Below are positions 44,354 to 52,017 of a DNA stretch of 64,000 nucleotides, one piece after another; within the stretch, counting starts at the first letter, position 1, and each line of letters starts with the position of its first letter. Position numbers and translations under genes: made by a program. The DNA comes from Streptomyces agglomeratus (GTDB lineage Bacteria; Actinomycetota; Actinomycetes; Streptomycetales; Streptomycetaceae): NCBI RefSeq assembly GCF_001746415.1, contig NZ_MEHJ01000001.1:4113001-4177000 (forward strand), given 5' to 3'. Below the pieces are notes generated by a model. That model was given only the letters and a program-made list of their open reading frames with translations. It was not told where the DNA came from and did no database searches.

Positions 44354-45148
44354 ATGGCACCGAAGTGGCGAGAGCTGGCGGACAGGCTGGCCGCTCGTAT
44401 CGCGAGCGGGGAGTACGCACCGGGGCAGCAACTGCCGCACATTCGGGACCTCGTCGAAGCAGGCGAAGGGTCCAAGTCCACGGTCCACGCGGCGTACAAG
44501 GCGCTGGAGGCGGAGGGGCTGGTCACCTCGTCCCGTGGACATGGCACGGTCGTCCGGCAACAGACTCCGCTCAAGCGGCTCGGTATCAGCCGGTACGACA
44601 AGGCGAAGTGGCGAGACGGTGACGAGGTGGCGTTCATCGCTGACCGTGTCGCGACCGGTCGCGCGTACCGTCGCGGTGAGCAGACGCAACAGGTCAGTCG
44701 TGTTGCGGCTCCGCAGGCCGTTGCCGCAGCGCATGGTCTACCTGCTGGTGCCGAGGTGTACGCCCGCGCACGCCTCGTTAAGGAGGGCGAGCAGCCTACG
44801 CACACCCTGACCAGCTACTACCGACCCGAGCACGTCGAGGGAACACGGCTGGTTGATCCGACGCCGGGGCCGGCCGGACGTGGTGGTGGGTACCGGGTGC
44901 TGTACGACGCCGGGTACGAGATCGACCACATGAAGGAAGAACTCTTCGCCCGCATCCCGACGGCCGACGAGGTGAAGCTGCTGCAACTCCCCGGGGGTGA
45001 GCCAGTAGTCGAGCTGCACCGCACCACGTACACGGCCGATGGCACCGTGGTGGAGTACGCGATCGGTGTCCACGCAGCATCGCGCTTCGCGTGGGAGTAC
45101 GACTTCAAGGTGCCTGATTCAGCACGGGACGGAGAGGCAGAGCAGTGA
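44354..45148 (+). CDS. GntR-family repressor (KorSA-like)
   Basis: A 264-residue protein from ATG 44354 with GAGAGGAGC upstream. The N-terminal winged helix is WRELADRLAARIASGEYAPG through GEGSKSTVHAAYKALEAEGL and SSRGHGTVV. The C-terminal UTRA-like effector domain contains YARARLVKEGEQPTHTLTSY and the ending VVEYAIGVHAASRFAWEYDF. In pSAM2 the homologous KorSA holds replication and transfer off; the triple palindrome upstream is the likely operator. Coupled by 4-bp overlap to the next gene. Confidence 0.88.
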   Translation: MAPKWRELADRLAARIASGEYAPGQQLPHIRDLVEAGEGSKSTVHAAYKALEAEGLVTSSRGHGTVVRQQTPLKRLGISRYDKAKWRDGDEVAFIADRVATGRAYRRGEQTQQVSRVAAPQAVAAAHGLPAGAEVYARARLVKEGEQPTHTLTSYYRPEHVEGTRLVDPTPGPAGRGGGYRVLYDAGYEIDHMKEELFARIPTADEVKLLQLPGGEPVVELHRTTYTADGTVVEYAIGVHAASRFAWEYDFKVPDSARDGEAEQ

Positions 45149-45825
45149 TCTCGACAGAGTCATGGGCGGACGCGCGCCGCCTCTGGGACTTTCACCAGAT
45201 GCACCACGAGCCACGGCCATGCTCGGTCGCGGTCGGCTTGGGCAGTCACGACCTGGGCGTGGCCGATACTGCGGTCGACCTCTACAAACGTGGCATGGCG
45301 CCGCTCATCGTCTTCACGGGGGCCACCAGCCGCACTACGCGGGAGCGGATGCCGCGCGGCGAGGCTGTTCACTATCGCGAAAGGGCGTTGGAGCTGGGGG
45401 TGCCGAGCTCCGATGTGCTTGTTGAACCGAACGCGCGCAATACCGGTGAGAACATCTGCTTCTCCAGAGCCCTTCTCGAAGAGTCCGGCGTGGACGTCTC
45501 GTCCGTCCTGCTCATCAGCAAGCCCTACGAGGAGCGGCGCGCCTACGCGACGGCGCGCAAACTTTGGCCTGGAGTCGAGATCGTGAGCGCGTCCACTCCG
45601 ATGACGTTCGACGACTACGTCGACTCCATCGGGGACGCCCGCCTGGTGCTCGACATGCTTGTCGGCGCACTCCAGCGGTTGCGTATCTACCCAGAACAGG
45701 GATTCATGGTCAGCCAGCCGGTGCCGGACGATGTGGCGGCAGCCTACGAGCGACTATGCAATGCAGGCTTCACAAGTCGCCTTTTGCCAGGCGCGGTGCA
45801 GGCAGACCGCCGAGTCGGTCCGTAG
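45145..45825 (+). CDS. YdcF/DUF218-family protein
   Basis: A 226-residue Rossmann-like protein; GTG 45145 overlaps the repressor stop. The DUF218 features are SVAVGLGSHDLGVADTAVDL, PLIVFTGATSRTTRE and VEPNARNTGENICFSRALLE, then VLLISKPYEERRAYATAR. Family members bind SAM or act in envelope functions, but none is well defined. Translational coupling with the repressor suggests the two work together; the effect on the element is unknown. Confidence 0.85.
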   Translation: MISTESWADARRLWDFHQMHHEPRPCSVAVGLGSHDLGVADTAVDLYKRGMAPLIVFTGATSRTTRERMPRGEAVHYRERALELGVPSSDVLVEPNARNTGENICFSRALLEESGVDVSSVLLISKPYEERRAYATARKLWPGVEIVSASTPMTFDDYVDSIGDARLVLDMLVGALQRLRIYPEQGFMVSQPVPDDVAAAYERLCNAGFTSRLLPGAVQADRRVGP

Positions 45826-45951
45826 GCTCCAATGCCGTTTACCACTGCCACCAGCGGACCTTCTTCTTAACGACGGGTTCAGTTGCTCTCCACTGAGTCC
45901 TGACCTGTTGCCAGAGTCGGAAGCCGCGGGCCTGTTGCCGCTTATTAAGAT

Positions 45952-46830
45952 TCATACGAGCCTCAAGGTTGCAGTGTTCGATCTCCTCTCTCCCGAAGCG
46001 TCTGTCCATGTCACTGTGCAATCAAATTGGTTTGCACTTTGGTCCGTAGTGGCTATTTGGTATAGCACCTTTCCTTCTGGTGTCGGCGGGATCGACCGGA
46101 TCGGCTGACCCTCATTGAATACCTGAACGATGCCATCGGGATTCAGTGTGTACTCGACATCGTGCGCTACCTGCCGACCCATGTTGGCGATAGCTAGGTA
46201 GTAGCTCTTCACTGTCCTCGCCCGACCCTTGGAGTCGGTTTTCACGCGTTCACGAAAGTCAACCGAGGGCCATATACCCAGGTCTTCTGTATCTGTGCCC
46301 CCTCGGGATAGCTTGGCTTCCTTGAGGAACGAAGTTGCCTGTTTACTCATCAAGTTCTCGACTCTGCCAACAAGTTCCGTATCGTTTCGGTAGTCCAGCA
46401 CGAGCGCGCTGCTGCCGAGGCCAGTCAGGTACGCCTGTAGCGCGGCCTGTTGCTTTGAGTCAGCGCCGTATGGTACATCTTTTTTGCATTGCAAAATGCC
46501 GACATGCTTCCCTGCATTGACCATGCGCTCGACTTCCTCGGCAGTACCGGATACTGCTTCACCTGTATCGGTCCCCAGTCGTGACCAGAAGAGAGCGATA
46601 GCCAAGTCGGCGTCATCGACCAATTGTTTGTTGATGAAGTCCTGCGGGCGCCCACCAGCAGCTGGTGCGGCATTTCGTGTCCAACGTATTGGGATTATCG
46701 TCATTTGGAAATTTGGACCGTAATTGGCATTCCATCTGTTCACTGCATGCTCAATGGTGAGGATATCCTCCTCTGGAATGTCACCCGGAGCGGCGATCAG
46801 CAAATGCAGGGTTGTTGAGGCGTACGCCAT
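45952..46830 (-). CDS. TIR-like/DUF4062-type protein, candidate defence effector or sensor
   Basis: A 292-residue protein from ATG 46830 with AGGAGG upstream. The N-terminal domain (1-165) reads LLIAAPGDIPEEDILTIEHA, IIPIRWTRNAAP, then RPQDFINKQLVDDADLAIAL and FWSRLGTDTGEAVSGTAEEV. This is the pattern of the DUF4062 family, related to TIR/SIR-type folds and often found in defence proteins. The C-terminal domain (190-292) looks like a beta sandwich (SYYLAIANMGRQVAHDVEY, DCTVTWTDASGERRSNT). Codon use and base composition are AT-richer than the core. It lies 47 bp downstream of a membrane partner gene. Confidence 0.7.
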   Translation of the reverse strand: MAYASTTLHLLIAAPGDIPEEDILTIEHAVNRWNANYGPNFQMTIIPIRWTRNAAPAAGGRPQDFINKQLVDDADLAIALFWSRLGTDTGEAVSGTAEEVERMVNAGKHVGILQCKKDVPYGADSKQQAALQAYLTGLGSSALVLDYRNDTELVGRVENLMSKQATSFLKEAKLSRGGTDTEDLGIWPSVDFRERVKTDSKGRARTVKSYYLAIANMGRQVAHDVEYTLNPDGIVQVFNEGQPIRSIPPTPEGKVLYQIATTDQSANQFDCTVTWTDASGERRSNTATLRLV

Positions 46831-46877
46831 GCCTCCTCCTTGCATAGCACAAGAGCAACCAGAATTGAGTTTCATCA

Positions 46878-48377
46878 TCACCGGAGATGCGCTTTGATTT
46901 CCATCGCATAGCGCTCTGCAAGGAAAATGGCCGCCGCTCCAGACTGAACCATTTGCGTTGGTTCAATCTCCTTACTAGGCGCACCAAGTATCTCAGCGTA
47001 TGCGGCCACGCCGGATTCGTACTCCCAGCTCAACTCGTTGCCCCATTTAGGAACAATTACGCCCGCGCAAACCTCTGGGCGCAAGTTCAACAAATCAAAC
47101 GCCAGCCCCGTAAGTACTATCTGGCGATCTGCGGCCTTTTCTTTCCATCTATCGACTACTTGCTCTCTCCAGTAGGGCATTTGCCCCTTCTCCAACTGGA
47201 GGTCATTAAACCATTCTTCGAGATACTCGCTTCGCATCGTCGTAGTGAGATACCAGTTAGGAAGGGTTCTGCCACGGTGGGTGTCATGCGTATTGCACAT
47301 GCCAGCAGGAATGACATGCCAGCATGCGGGATATGTTCCAACTTCCTCTGATCGCCAACCCAGCCCAACCACCTTCTGATGCTCGCCGTTGTCCATGATC
47401 GTGGCGACCGCTACTCCCAACCCCGCAGCCCGGTCGACTGGGTGCAGGAACAGGTCTCCGGGAGATCTGGCCGCGTCGTGCACTCTCTTACGCCATGGCA
47501 GGCATTTAAGGACCGTGGTCGGCCTCATTCCACTGCAATTTGATCCTGCAAGGAAAGCGAAAAGCGCAAATTCATTAATCATAGCGTCACAGCTGCGCAT
47601 GATCTTCCCGTAGCTCGTGACGCCTACGTCTAGGAGTACGCGCGGAGGACCGTTGCCGTTCTGCCTGAACTCCATCTCTATCACGCGGTAGTTTGCACCC
47701 CTCTCAATGTTCCTTCGAGCTGCATCAGTAATATTTCTCCTCAATGCCCCCATCAGCTTTTGGCGACTTTCGGCCATATCTGCAAATTGATGATCGCTCA
47801 CTTGGGCGTTCATGGTGGAATTAATTAGATTATCAAGCCTTGTTGGCTCCCTTAGCGGCAGGGCGGCGGAGGCATACTGATAGCCGCCGATTTGCACGAA
47901 CTCAAAACTCTGCTTCCAGCCCGCATCCTGTAGGTGGACATTTGCATCCCTTATGTTCTCATCGTAAAGTAGACGCAGCTGTGTATATGCTGCATAATTG
48001 CGCATTCCAGCGCTCATGCAACTTCTTACCTCCTCCGCTCCCTCGTCCGTTGCTGAGGCAACCAGCATCACCCTCGATAGGTTCCCAAACCGCCTAATCA
48101 GACCCCACGCTATACCCGCAAGGAATGTGGCAGTCAGGGCTACTGTCGGCATCGGATGCTCGCTAAAGGCGGAAACGTAAAGGCTTTTGACAGGCTTCAG
48201 CCATTCGAAGTTAAGACCCAGCCATACGCCCACGAGGCCGATAATCACGCCTGCCAGGCCAATTGCTTCCAATTTAAATCTACGCGAGCGAATCTTCAGA
48301 CCGTACTGCGCGGCTCTAACTCTATACAAAAAGAGGCTAACGCGATCTACGCTGTAATTGGATTCGTCTCTGGACAT
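46878..48377 (-). CDS. Two-TM protein with divergent NUDIX-like C-terminal domain
   Basis: A 499-residue protein from ATG 48377 (GAGAGGTGG upstream). Transmembrane helices are at about 38-56 (AIGLAGVIIGLVGVWLGL) and 76-94 (TVALTATFLAGIAWGLIR). A helical middle (100-240) leads to a beta-rich region with GVAVATIMDNG, VVGLGWRSEEVGTYPACWHV and IPAGM (318-360), then TMRSEYLEEWF (380-390). That spacing recalls a NUDIX fold with a weak REUXEE box, but I cannot show catalysis. The gene is AT-richer than its neighbours. Paired with the TIR-like gene it may form a membrane-linked two-gene system. Confidence 0.65.
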   Translation of the reverse strand: MSRDESNYSVDRVSLFLYRVRAAQYGLKIRSRRFKLEAIGLAGVIIGLVGVWLGLNFEWLKPVKSLYVSAFSEHPMPTVALTATFLAGIAWGLIRRFGNLSRVMLVASATDEGAEEVRSCMSAGMRNYAAYTQLRLLYDENIRDANVHLQDAGWKQSFEFVQIGGYQYASAALPLREPTRLDNLINSTMNAQVSDHQFADMAESRQKLMGALRRNITDAARRNIERGANYRVIEMEFRQNGNGPPRVLLDVGVTSYGKIMRSCDAMINEFALFAFLAGSNCSGMRPTTVLKCLPWRKRVHDAARSPGDLFLHPVDRAAGLGVAVATIMDNGEHQKVVGLGWRSEEVGTYPACWHVIPAGMCNTHDTHRGRTLPNWYLTTTMRSEYLEEWFNDLQLEKGQMPYWREQVVDRWKEKAADRQIVLTGLAFDLLNLRPEVCAGVIVPKWGNELSWEYESGVAAYAEILGAPSKEIEPTQMVQSGAAAIFLAERYAMEIKAHLR

Positions 48378-48987
48378 GGCGCCACCTCTCGATTCATGCG
48401 GCATGCCCTGAGTTCCACTCAACCACAAGGACTCAGACCATGCGACTTGTCAGGGTGGTTGAAGAAGAGGTCATTGCTGCAACTTCATCGGTCACCGCCG
48501 CCGGAATGCTGCTGTACCGCAACCCAACAACTGCCCCCACCTACCAGCGACCCCAGAGCACTCGTAGCGATCGCACTGACCGCTTCTGACCGATCTATGT
48601 AGAGCTACGGATCAGAAGGTGTGTTACATCCACGGCTGACATCAATGACGCCGGACAGCGGTGCCCCCCGGACCCCCTGTCCGGTCGTCGTGCAGCTGGT
48701 ACGCGACACCCCGAGCGGTCTCCGATCGAGCTTCTAAGGTGGGGCAGCGGACGTGTTGTACGGCCGTGGAGTACAGCAACCACGCCGACCGCAGCAGACC
48801 GCGCACCTGAGGAGCCAGGAGGCCAGCCCAACAGACTCAGCGACTGCCCCGCCGGTAGATGCGCATTGAGGGGGGCGTGGTGCGCAAAGCGGGTCATGGT
48901 GGCCAACCTCTGGCCAGAAAGGCTGGTGATGAGGGTGATGCGGCTCGTCTTTCGAGGTCAGTGCGTTGCTGGAGCCGTCGGCGGACT
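48378..48987. other. Non-coding right end of the element
   Basis: About 610 bp with no gene I can support. It must hold the promoter of the two-gene cargo (AT-rich near 48300-48400) and the attachment-site arm. A near-palindrome CTTCTGA...TCAGAAG (48586-48618) also resembles a sequence near the left att (32863). Confidence 0.5.
48901..48917. promoter_or_regulatory. Candidate integrase arm-type site, right copy
   Basis: GGCCAACCTCTGGCCAG, 16 of 17 bases shared with 32956-32972. Confidence 0.5.
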
Positions 48988-49047
48988 GGTCTTGAAAACC
49001 GTCGTGGCAGCGATGTCACCGTGGGTTCAAATCCCACACCCACCGCA
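48988..49047. other. att site (distal), 60-bp repeat copy
   Basis: Second copy of the 3' end of tRNA-Ser(UGA), identical to 32783-32842. It lacks the 5' half of the tRNA and so is not a tRNA gene; it marks the original chromosomal end. Confidence 0.95.
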
Positions 49048-49054
49048 GGTGCGA

Positions 49055-49085
49055 GACCCTCGACCAGCTGAATCGGTCGGGGGTC
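49055..49085 (+). terminator. Original terminator of tRNA-Ser, displaced by the element
   Basis: GACCCTCGACC pairs with GGTCGGGGGTC (one G-T pair), loop 9 nt. It follows the distal att directly, as a tRNA terminator would have before integration. Confidence 0.6.
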
Positions 49086-49100
49086 TTCGTCGTTCCGGTG

Positions 49101-49145
49101 TGGTGCGGTCCAGGGTGGTGCGGTCCAGGGTGGTGCGGTCCAGGG
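49101..49145. repeat. Three 15-bp tandem repeats
   Basis: TGGTGCGGTCCAGGG three times without mismatch, then a shorter CGGTGCGGTGCGG. The 308-bp gap 49048-49355 has no gene; besides this repeat and the tRNA terminator I see only the leader of the next gene. Confidence 0.85.
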
Positions 49146-49355
49146 CGGTGCGGTGCGGTCGTGGGTTCGGGCGTTTTGGGGGCGTGAAGGGTGTTTATCG
49201 ACATGTCATCACGCTTGAGAGGGAATAAGTGCCTCCAGGCTGGTTCGCCGGGGATTCGGTGGGCAATTCTGATCTCGCGACGTCGTGACCATCGCTGAGG
49301 CAGTCGGCCAACTGCCCAGGAACCACCTGGCTTTACCTCTCTTGGAGGACTTCAT

Positions 49356-49667
49356 ATGGCAAGCATCCGTACCGCCCGAGTCATCGCAGCCGTTGCCGCA
49401 CTGCCACTCGCGGCCGCTCTGCTCTCGGGTGTCGCCGCCGCGGACAACGGTTCCTTCGCGAATGACGGATCGAACGCGACCGTGGCCGCGGTCGGCGGAA
49501 GCGGTGTCGCCGGCCACAACGGCGGCAACTCGACCACCACGCAGCAGGTGGCGACGGGTGGAGGCGCCTCCAACCAGAACAACACCGCGAGCGTCAACGG
49601 CTCCGGTTTCACGGCGATCGACCAGGACAACGAGACCGTCGCCGTCAACTTCGCCCAGCTCTGGTGA
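49356..49667 (+). CDS. Small secreted Gly/Asn-rich protein
   Basis: A 103-residue protein from ATG 49356 with GGAGGACTTCAT upstream. A Sec signal (about 1-29) ends VAAADNG. The mature 74 residues are rich in Gly, Asn, Ser and Thr with alternating hydrophobic residues (SNATVAAVGGSGVAGHNGG, TASVNGSGFTAIDQ) and no Cys. Such sequences can form beta structure at cell surfaces, loosely like chaplins and rodlins, but it matches neither family. Function unknown. Confidence 0.78.
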   Translation: MASIRTARVIAAVAALPLAAALLSGVAAADNGSFANDGSNATVAAVGGSGVAGHNGGNSTTTQQVATGGGASNQNNTASVNGSGFTAIDQDNETVAVNFAQLW

Positions 49668-49831
49668 GCCGTGGCGGGACCGGGGTCTGTGTTGCGGGGT
49701 GAATGACTGCCTGCGCGACGGTGCTTGCCACCGTTGCGCAGGCCGTTCCCGTTTTCGGGGTGCGCTGCCGCCTTGACAGTGCGGGCAGAACTGACGGACA
49801 GTCAGAAACCGTTGGTACGAGCCGCCGCCCG

Positions 49832-51010
49832 ATGCCGGAGGACGCCGCTGTGCACCTTGCCCCCACCGTGCGCCAGCAGCGGTTGCGCGCGGAACTGCGT
49901 TCGTACTTCAGGGAAATCGTGGCGGGAGCGGACCCGCACGACGCCGCCGGACATCGGGCGCTGCTGCGGCGGATCGGCGCCGACGGGATGCTCGGGCTCG
50001 GCTGGCCCGTCGAGTACGGCGGCCAGGGACGCGGCGCCGACGAGCAGTTCATCTTCTTCGACGAGGCGTACCGGGCGGGCGCCCCCGTCTCCATGGTCAC
50101 GTTGAACACGGTCGGGCCGACCCTGATGAAGTACGGGACCCCCGCCCAGAAGGACTTCTTCCTCCCCCGGATCCTGCGCGGCGAGATCGTCTTCGCGATC
50201 GGTTACACCGAGCCGTCGGCCGGTACCGACCTCGCCTCGCTCCGTACGCGCGCGGTGCGCGAGGGCGACGAGTGGGTCGTCGACGGCCAGAAGATTTTCA
50301 CCAGCAACGCCCAGCACGCGGACTGGATCTGGCTCGCCTGCCGTACGGACCCGGACGCCCCGAAGCACAAGGGCATCTCGATCGTGCTGGTGCCGACGGA
50401 CGCGCCCGGCTTCTCGTGGACGCCCATCGAGACGGTCGGCGGACTGACCACCACCGCCACCTACTACGACGGTGTCCGGGTGCCCGCCGGGAATCTGGTC
50501 GGCGCGCGGAACGCCGGCTGGGGGCTGATCACCAACCAGCTCAACCACGAACGGGTGGCCCTCGCGGCCATCGGCATGCAGGCCGAGGACTGCTACGAGC
50601 AGGCTCTGGCGTACGCCTCGACTCCCTGCCCGGCGACGGGCGAACGGCCCGCCGACCGGCCGTGGGTACGGGCCCGGCTGGCCGAGGCGCACGCCCGGCT
50701 GGCGGCGGTGCGGCTGCTGAACTGGCGGCTGGTGGGCGACGTGGGGGCGGGGACGCTGGCGCCGGGAGATGCGAGTGGCGTGAAGTTTGTGGGAACCGAA
50801 TCGGCCGTCGCGGTGTATCGAATATGTCAGGAAATCGCGGGCGAGGCCGCGATGGTGCGCTCCGGCTCCGTGGGGGTCTGGGGGGACGGGGAACTGGAGC
50901 GCATGAACAGGGCGGCGCAGATCAATACCTTCGGGGGCGGGGTGAGCGAGGTGCAGCGGGAGATCGTGGCGACGATGCGGCTCGGGATGCCGAGGGGGCG
51001 ACGGCGATGA
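49832..51010 (+). CDS. Acyl-CoA dehydrogenase (ChsE2/FadE29-like)
   Basis: A 392-residue flavoenzyme from ATG 49832. FAD/substrate motifs are VFAIGYTEPSAGTDLASLRT and VDGQKIFTSNAQHADWIWLA, with TFGGGVSEVQREIVA at the C-terminus. The stop overlaps the next start (ATGA). Length and position fit the larger dehydrogenase of the mycobacterial igr operon, where two different subunits form one enzyme acting on a steroid C3-CoA side chain. The assignment rests on gene order, not on alignment. Confidence 0.85.
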   Translation: MPEDAAVHLAPTVRQQRLRAELRSYFREIVAGADPHDAAGHRALLRRIGADGMLGLGWPVEYGGQGRGADEQFIFFDEAYRAGAPVSMVTLNTVGPTLMKYGTPAQKDFFLPRILRGEIVFAIGYTEPSAGTDLASLRTRAVREGDEWVVDGQKIFTSNAQHADWIWLACRTDPDAPKHKGISIVLVPTDAPGFSWTPIETVGGLTTTATYYDGVRVPAGNLVGARNAGWGLITNQLNHERVALAAIGMQAEDCYEQALAYASTPCPATGERPADRPWVRARLAEAHARLAAVRLLNWRLVGDVGAGTLAPGDASGVKFVGTESAVAVYRICQEIAGEAAMVRSGSVGVWGDGELERMNRAAQINTFGGGVSEVQREIVATMRLGMPRGRRR

Positions 51011-52017
51011 GCGGGGCGGCGAGCGGCGGAGGGGGAGCGGGTACGGGGGCCGGGGTGGCGAGTGGCGGAGAGGGAGCGGGCGCGCGGGCCGGCGCCGGGG
51101 GCGATCTTTACGGGCTGCTGAAGGCGTTCGAGGGGCGGGCCGCGGTGGTCGCCGGGGTCGGCAAGGACCCCGTCAACGAGCCGATGATCCGGCACTGGTG
51201 CGAGGCGATGGGAGACACGGGTCCGGCGTACTCCGGGCCCGGGGCGATCGCCCCGGCGACCATGCTCCAGGTCTGGACGATGGGTGGGCTGTCGGGGCAT
51301 GCGGGCAGGTCGGCGGCGTACGACGAACTGCTCGCGCTGCTGGACGGCGCGGGGTACACCTCGGTGGTCGCGACCGACTGCGAGCAGGAGTACGCGCGGG
51401 ACCTCCGGCCCGGGGACCGGATCACCTTCGACGCGGTGATCGAGTCCGTGTCGGAGCGCAAGACGACCAAGCTCGGCACGGGGTACTTCGTCACCACCCG
51501 GATGGACGTCCGCGCGGAGGGGGAGCCGGCGGGGACACACCGCTTCCGCATTCTCAAGTACGCACCGACCGCGCGCGGCCGCAGGAACGGTGGCAAGCGG
51601 CCCCGGCCCGTCGTCAACCGGGACAACGCCGGGTTTTGGGAAGGGGTGGCCGGGCACCGGCTGCTGATCCAGCGGTGCGGCGGGTGCGGGGCGCTGAGGT
51701 TTCCGTGGCTGCCGGGGTGCGGGGACTGCGGGTCGCCGCGGTGGGACACGGTCGAGGCGAGCGGGGCGGGCACGGTCTTCTCGTACGTCGTCATGCATCA
51801 TCCCGCGTTCCCCGCCTTCGACCCGCCGTACGCCGTCGGGCTGATCGAGCTCGCGGAGGGCGTGCGGATCGTCGGCAACGTGGTGGGCGTGCCGTACGAC
51901 AAGGTGCGGATCGGGATGCGTGTCCAGGTCGAGTTCCTGCGGGTGGACGGGGAGTGGGAGCTGCCGGTGTTCCGGGTGGCGGAGGACGGCGGCGGCGGAG
52001 AAGGCGGTGGGGGCTGA
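51007..52017 (+). CDS. MaoC-N/DUF35 fusion hydratase subunit (ChsH2-like)
   Basis: A 336-residue protein from ATG 51007. A Gly/Ala-rich N-terminal tail (1-32) precedes a MaoC-like hot-dog domain (about 35-190). A DUF35 zinc ribbon (RCGGCGALRFPWLPGCGDCG) and OB fold (about 215-330) follow. In mycobacterial ChsH1-ChsH2 this two-domain subunit carries the hydratase partner and its DUF35 part docks the aldolase Ltp2. All partner genes are present here. Confidence 0.88.
   Translation: MSGAASGGGGAGTGAGVASGGEGAGARAGAGGDLYGLLKAFEGRAAVVAGVGKDPVNEPMIRHWCEAMGDTGPAYSGPGAIAPATMLQVWTMGGLSGHAGRSAAYDELLALLDGAGYTSVVATDCEQEYARDLRPGDRITFDAVIESVSERKTTKLGTGYFVTTRMDVRAEGEPAGTHRFRILKYAPTARGRRNGGKRPRPVVNRDNAGFWEGVAGHRLLIQRCGGCGALRFPWLPGCGDCGSPRWDTVEASGAGTVFSYVVMHHPAFPAFDPPYAVGLIELAEGVRIVGNVVGVPYDKVRIGMRVQVEFLRVDGEWELPVFRVAEDGGGGEGGGG

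Larger units (their letters stand above)
32783..49047. mobile_element. 16.2-kb integrative and conjugative element (AICE) in tRNA-Ser(UGA)
   Basis: Bounded by a perfect 60-bp direct repeat of the 3' part of tRNA-Ser. It encodes integrase and excisionase next to one end, a Prim-Pol/ATPase replication pair, a TraB/FtsK translocase, Spd-like proteins and a GntR repressor. That is the full set of an actinomycete ICE; the Prim-Pol makes it the RepPP type. Most genes are read leftward as one long overlapping operon from 43873; the repressor is divergent. All core genes look intact, so the element may still be mobile. Confidence 0.95.

Noticed and set aside
48595..48906. Minus-strand open frame of about 100 codons in the right end of the element
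   Set aside because: No ribosome site, no recognisable domain, Arg/Pro-rich composition typical of chance frames; also overlapped by other open frames.
48988..49047. Considered as a second tRNA-Ser gene
   Set aside because: The 5' acceptor, D arm and half of the anticodon stem are missing; it is the distal att copy.
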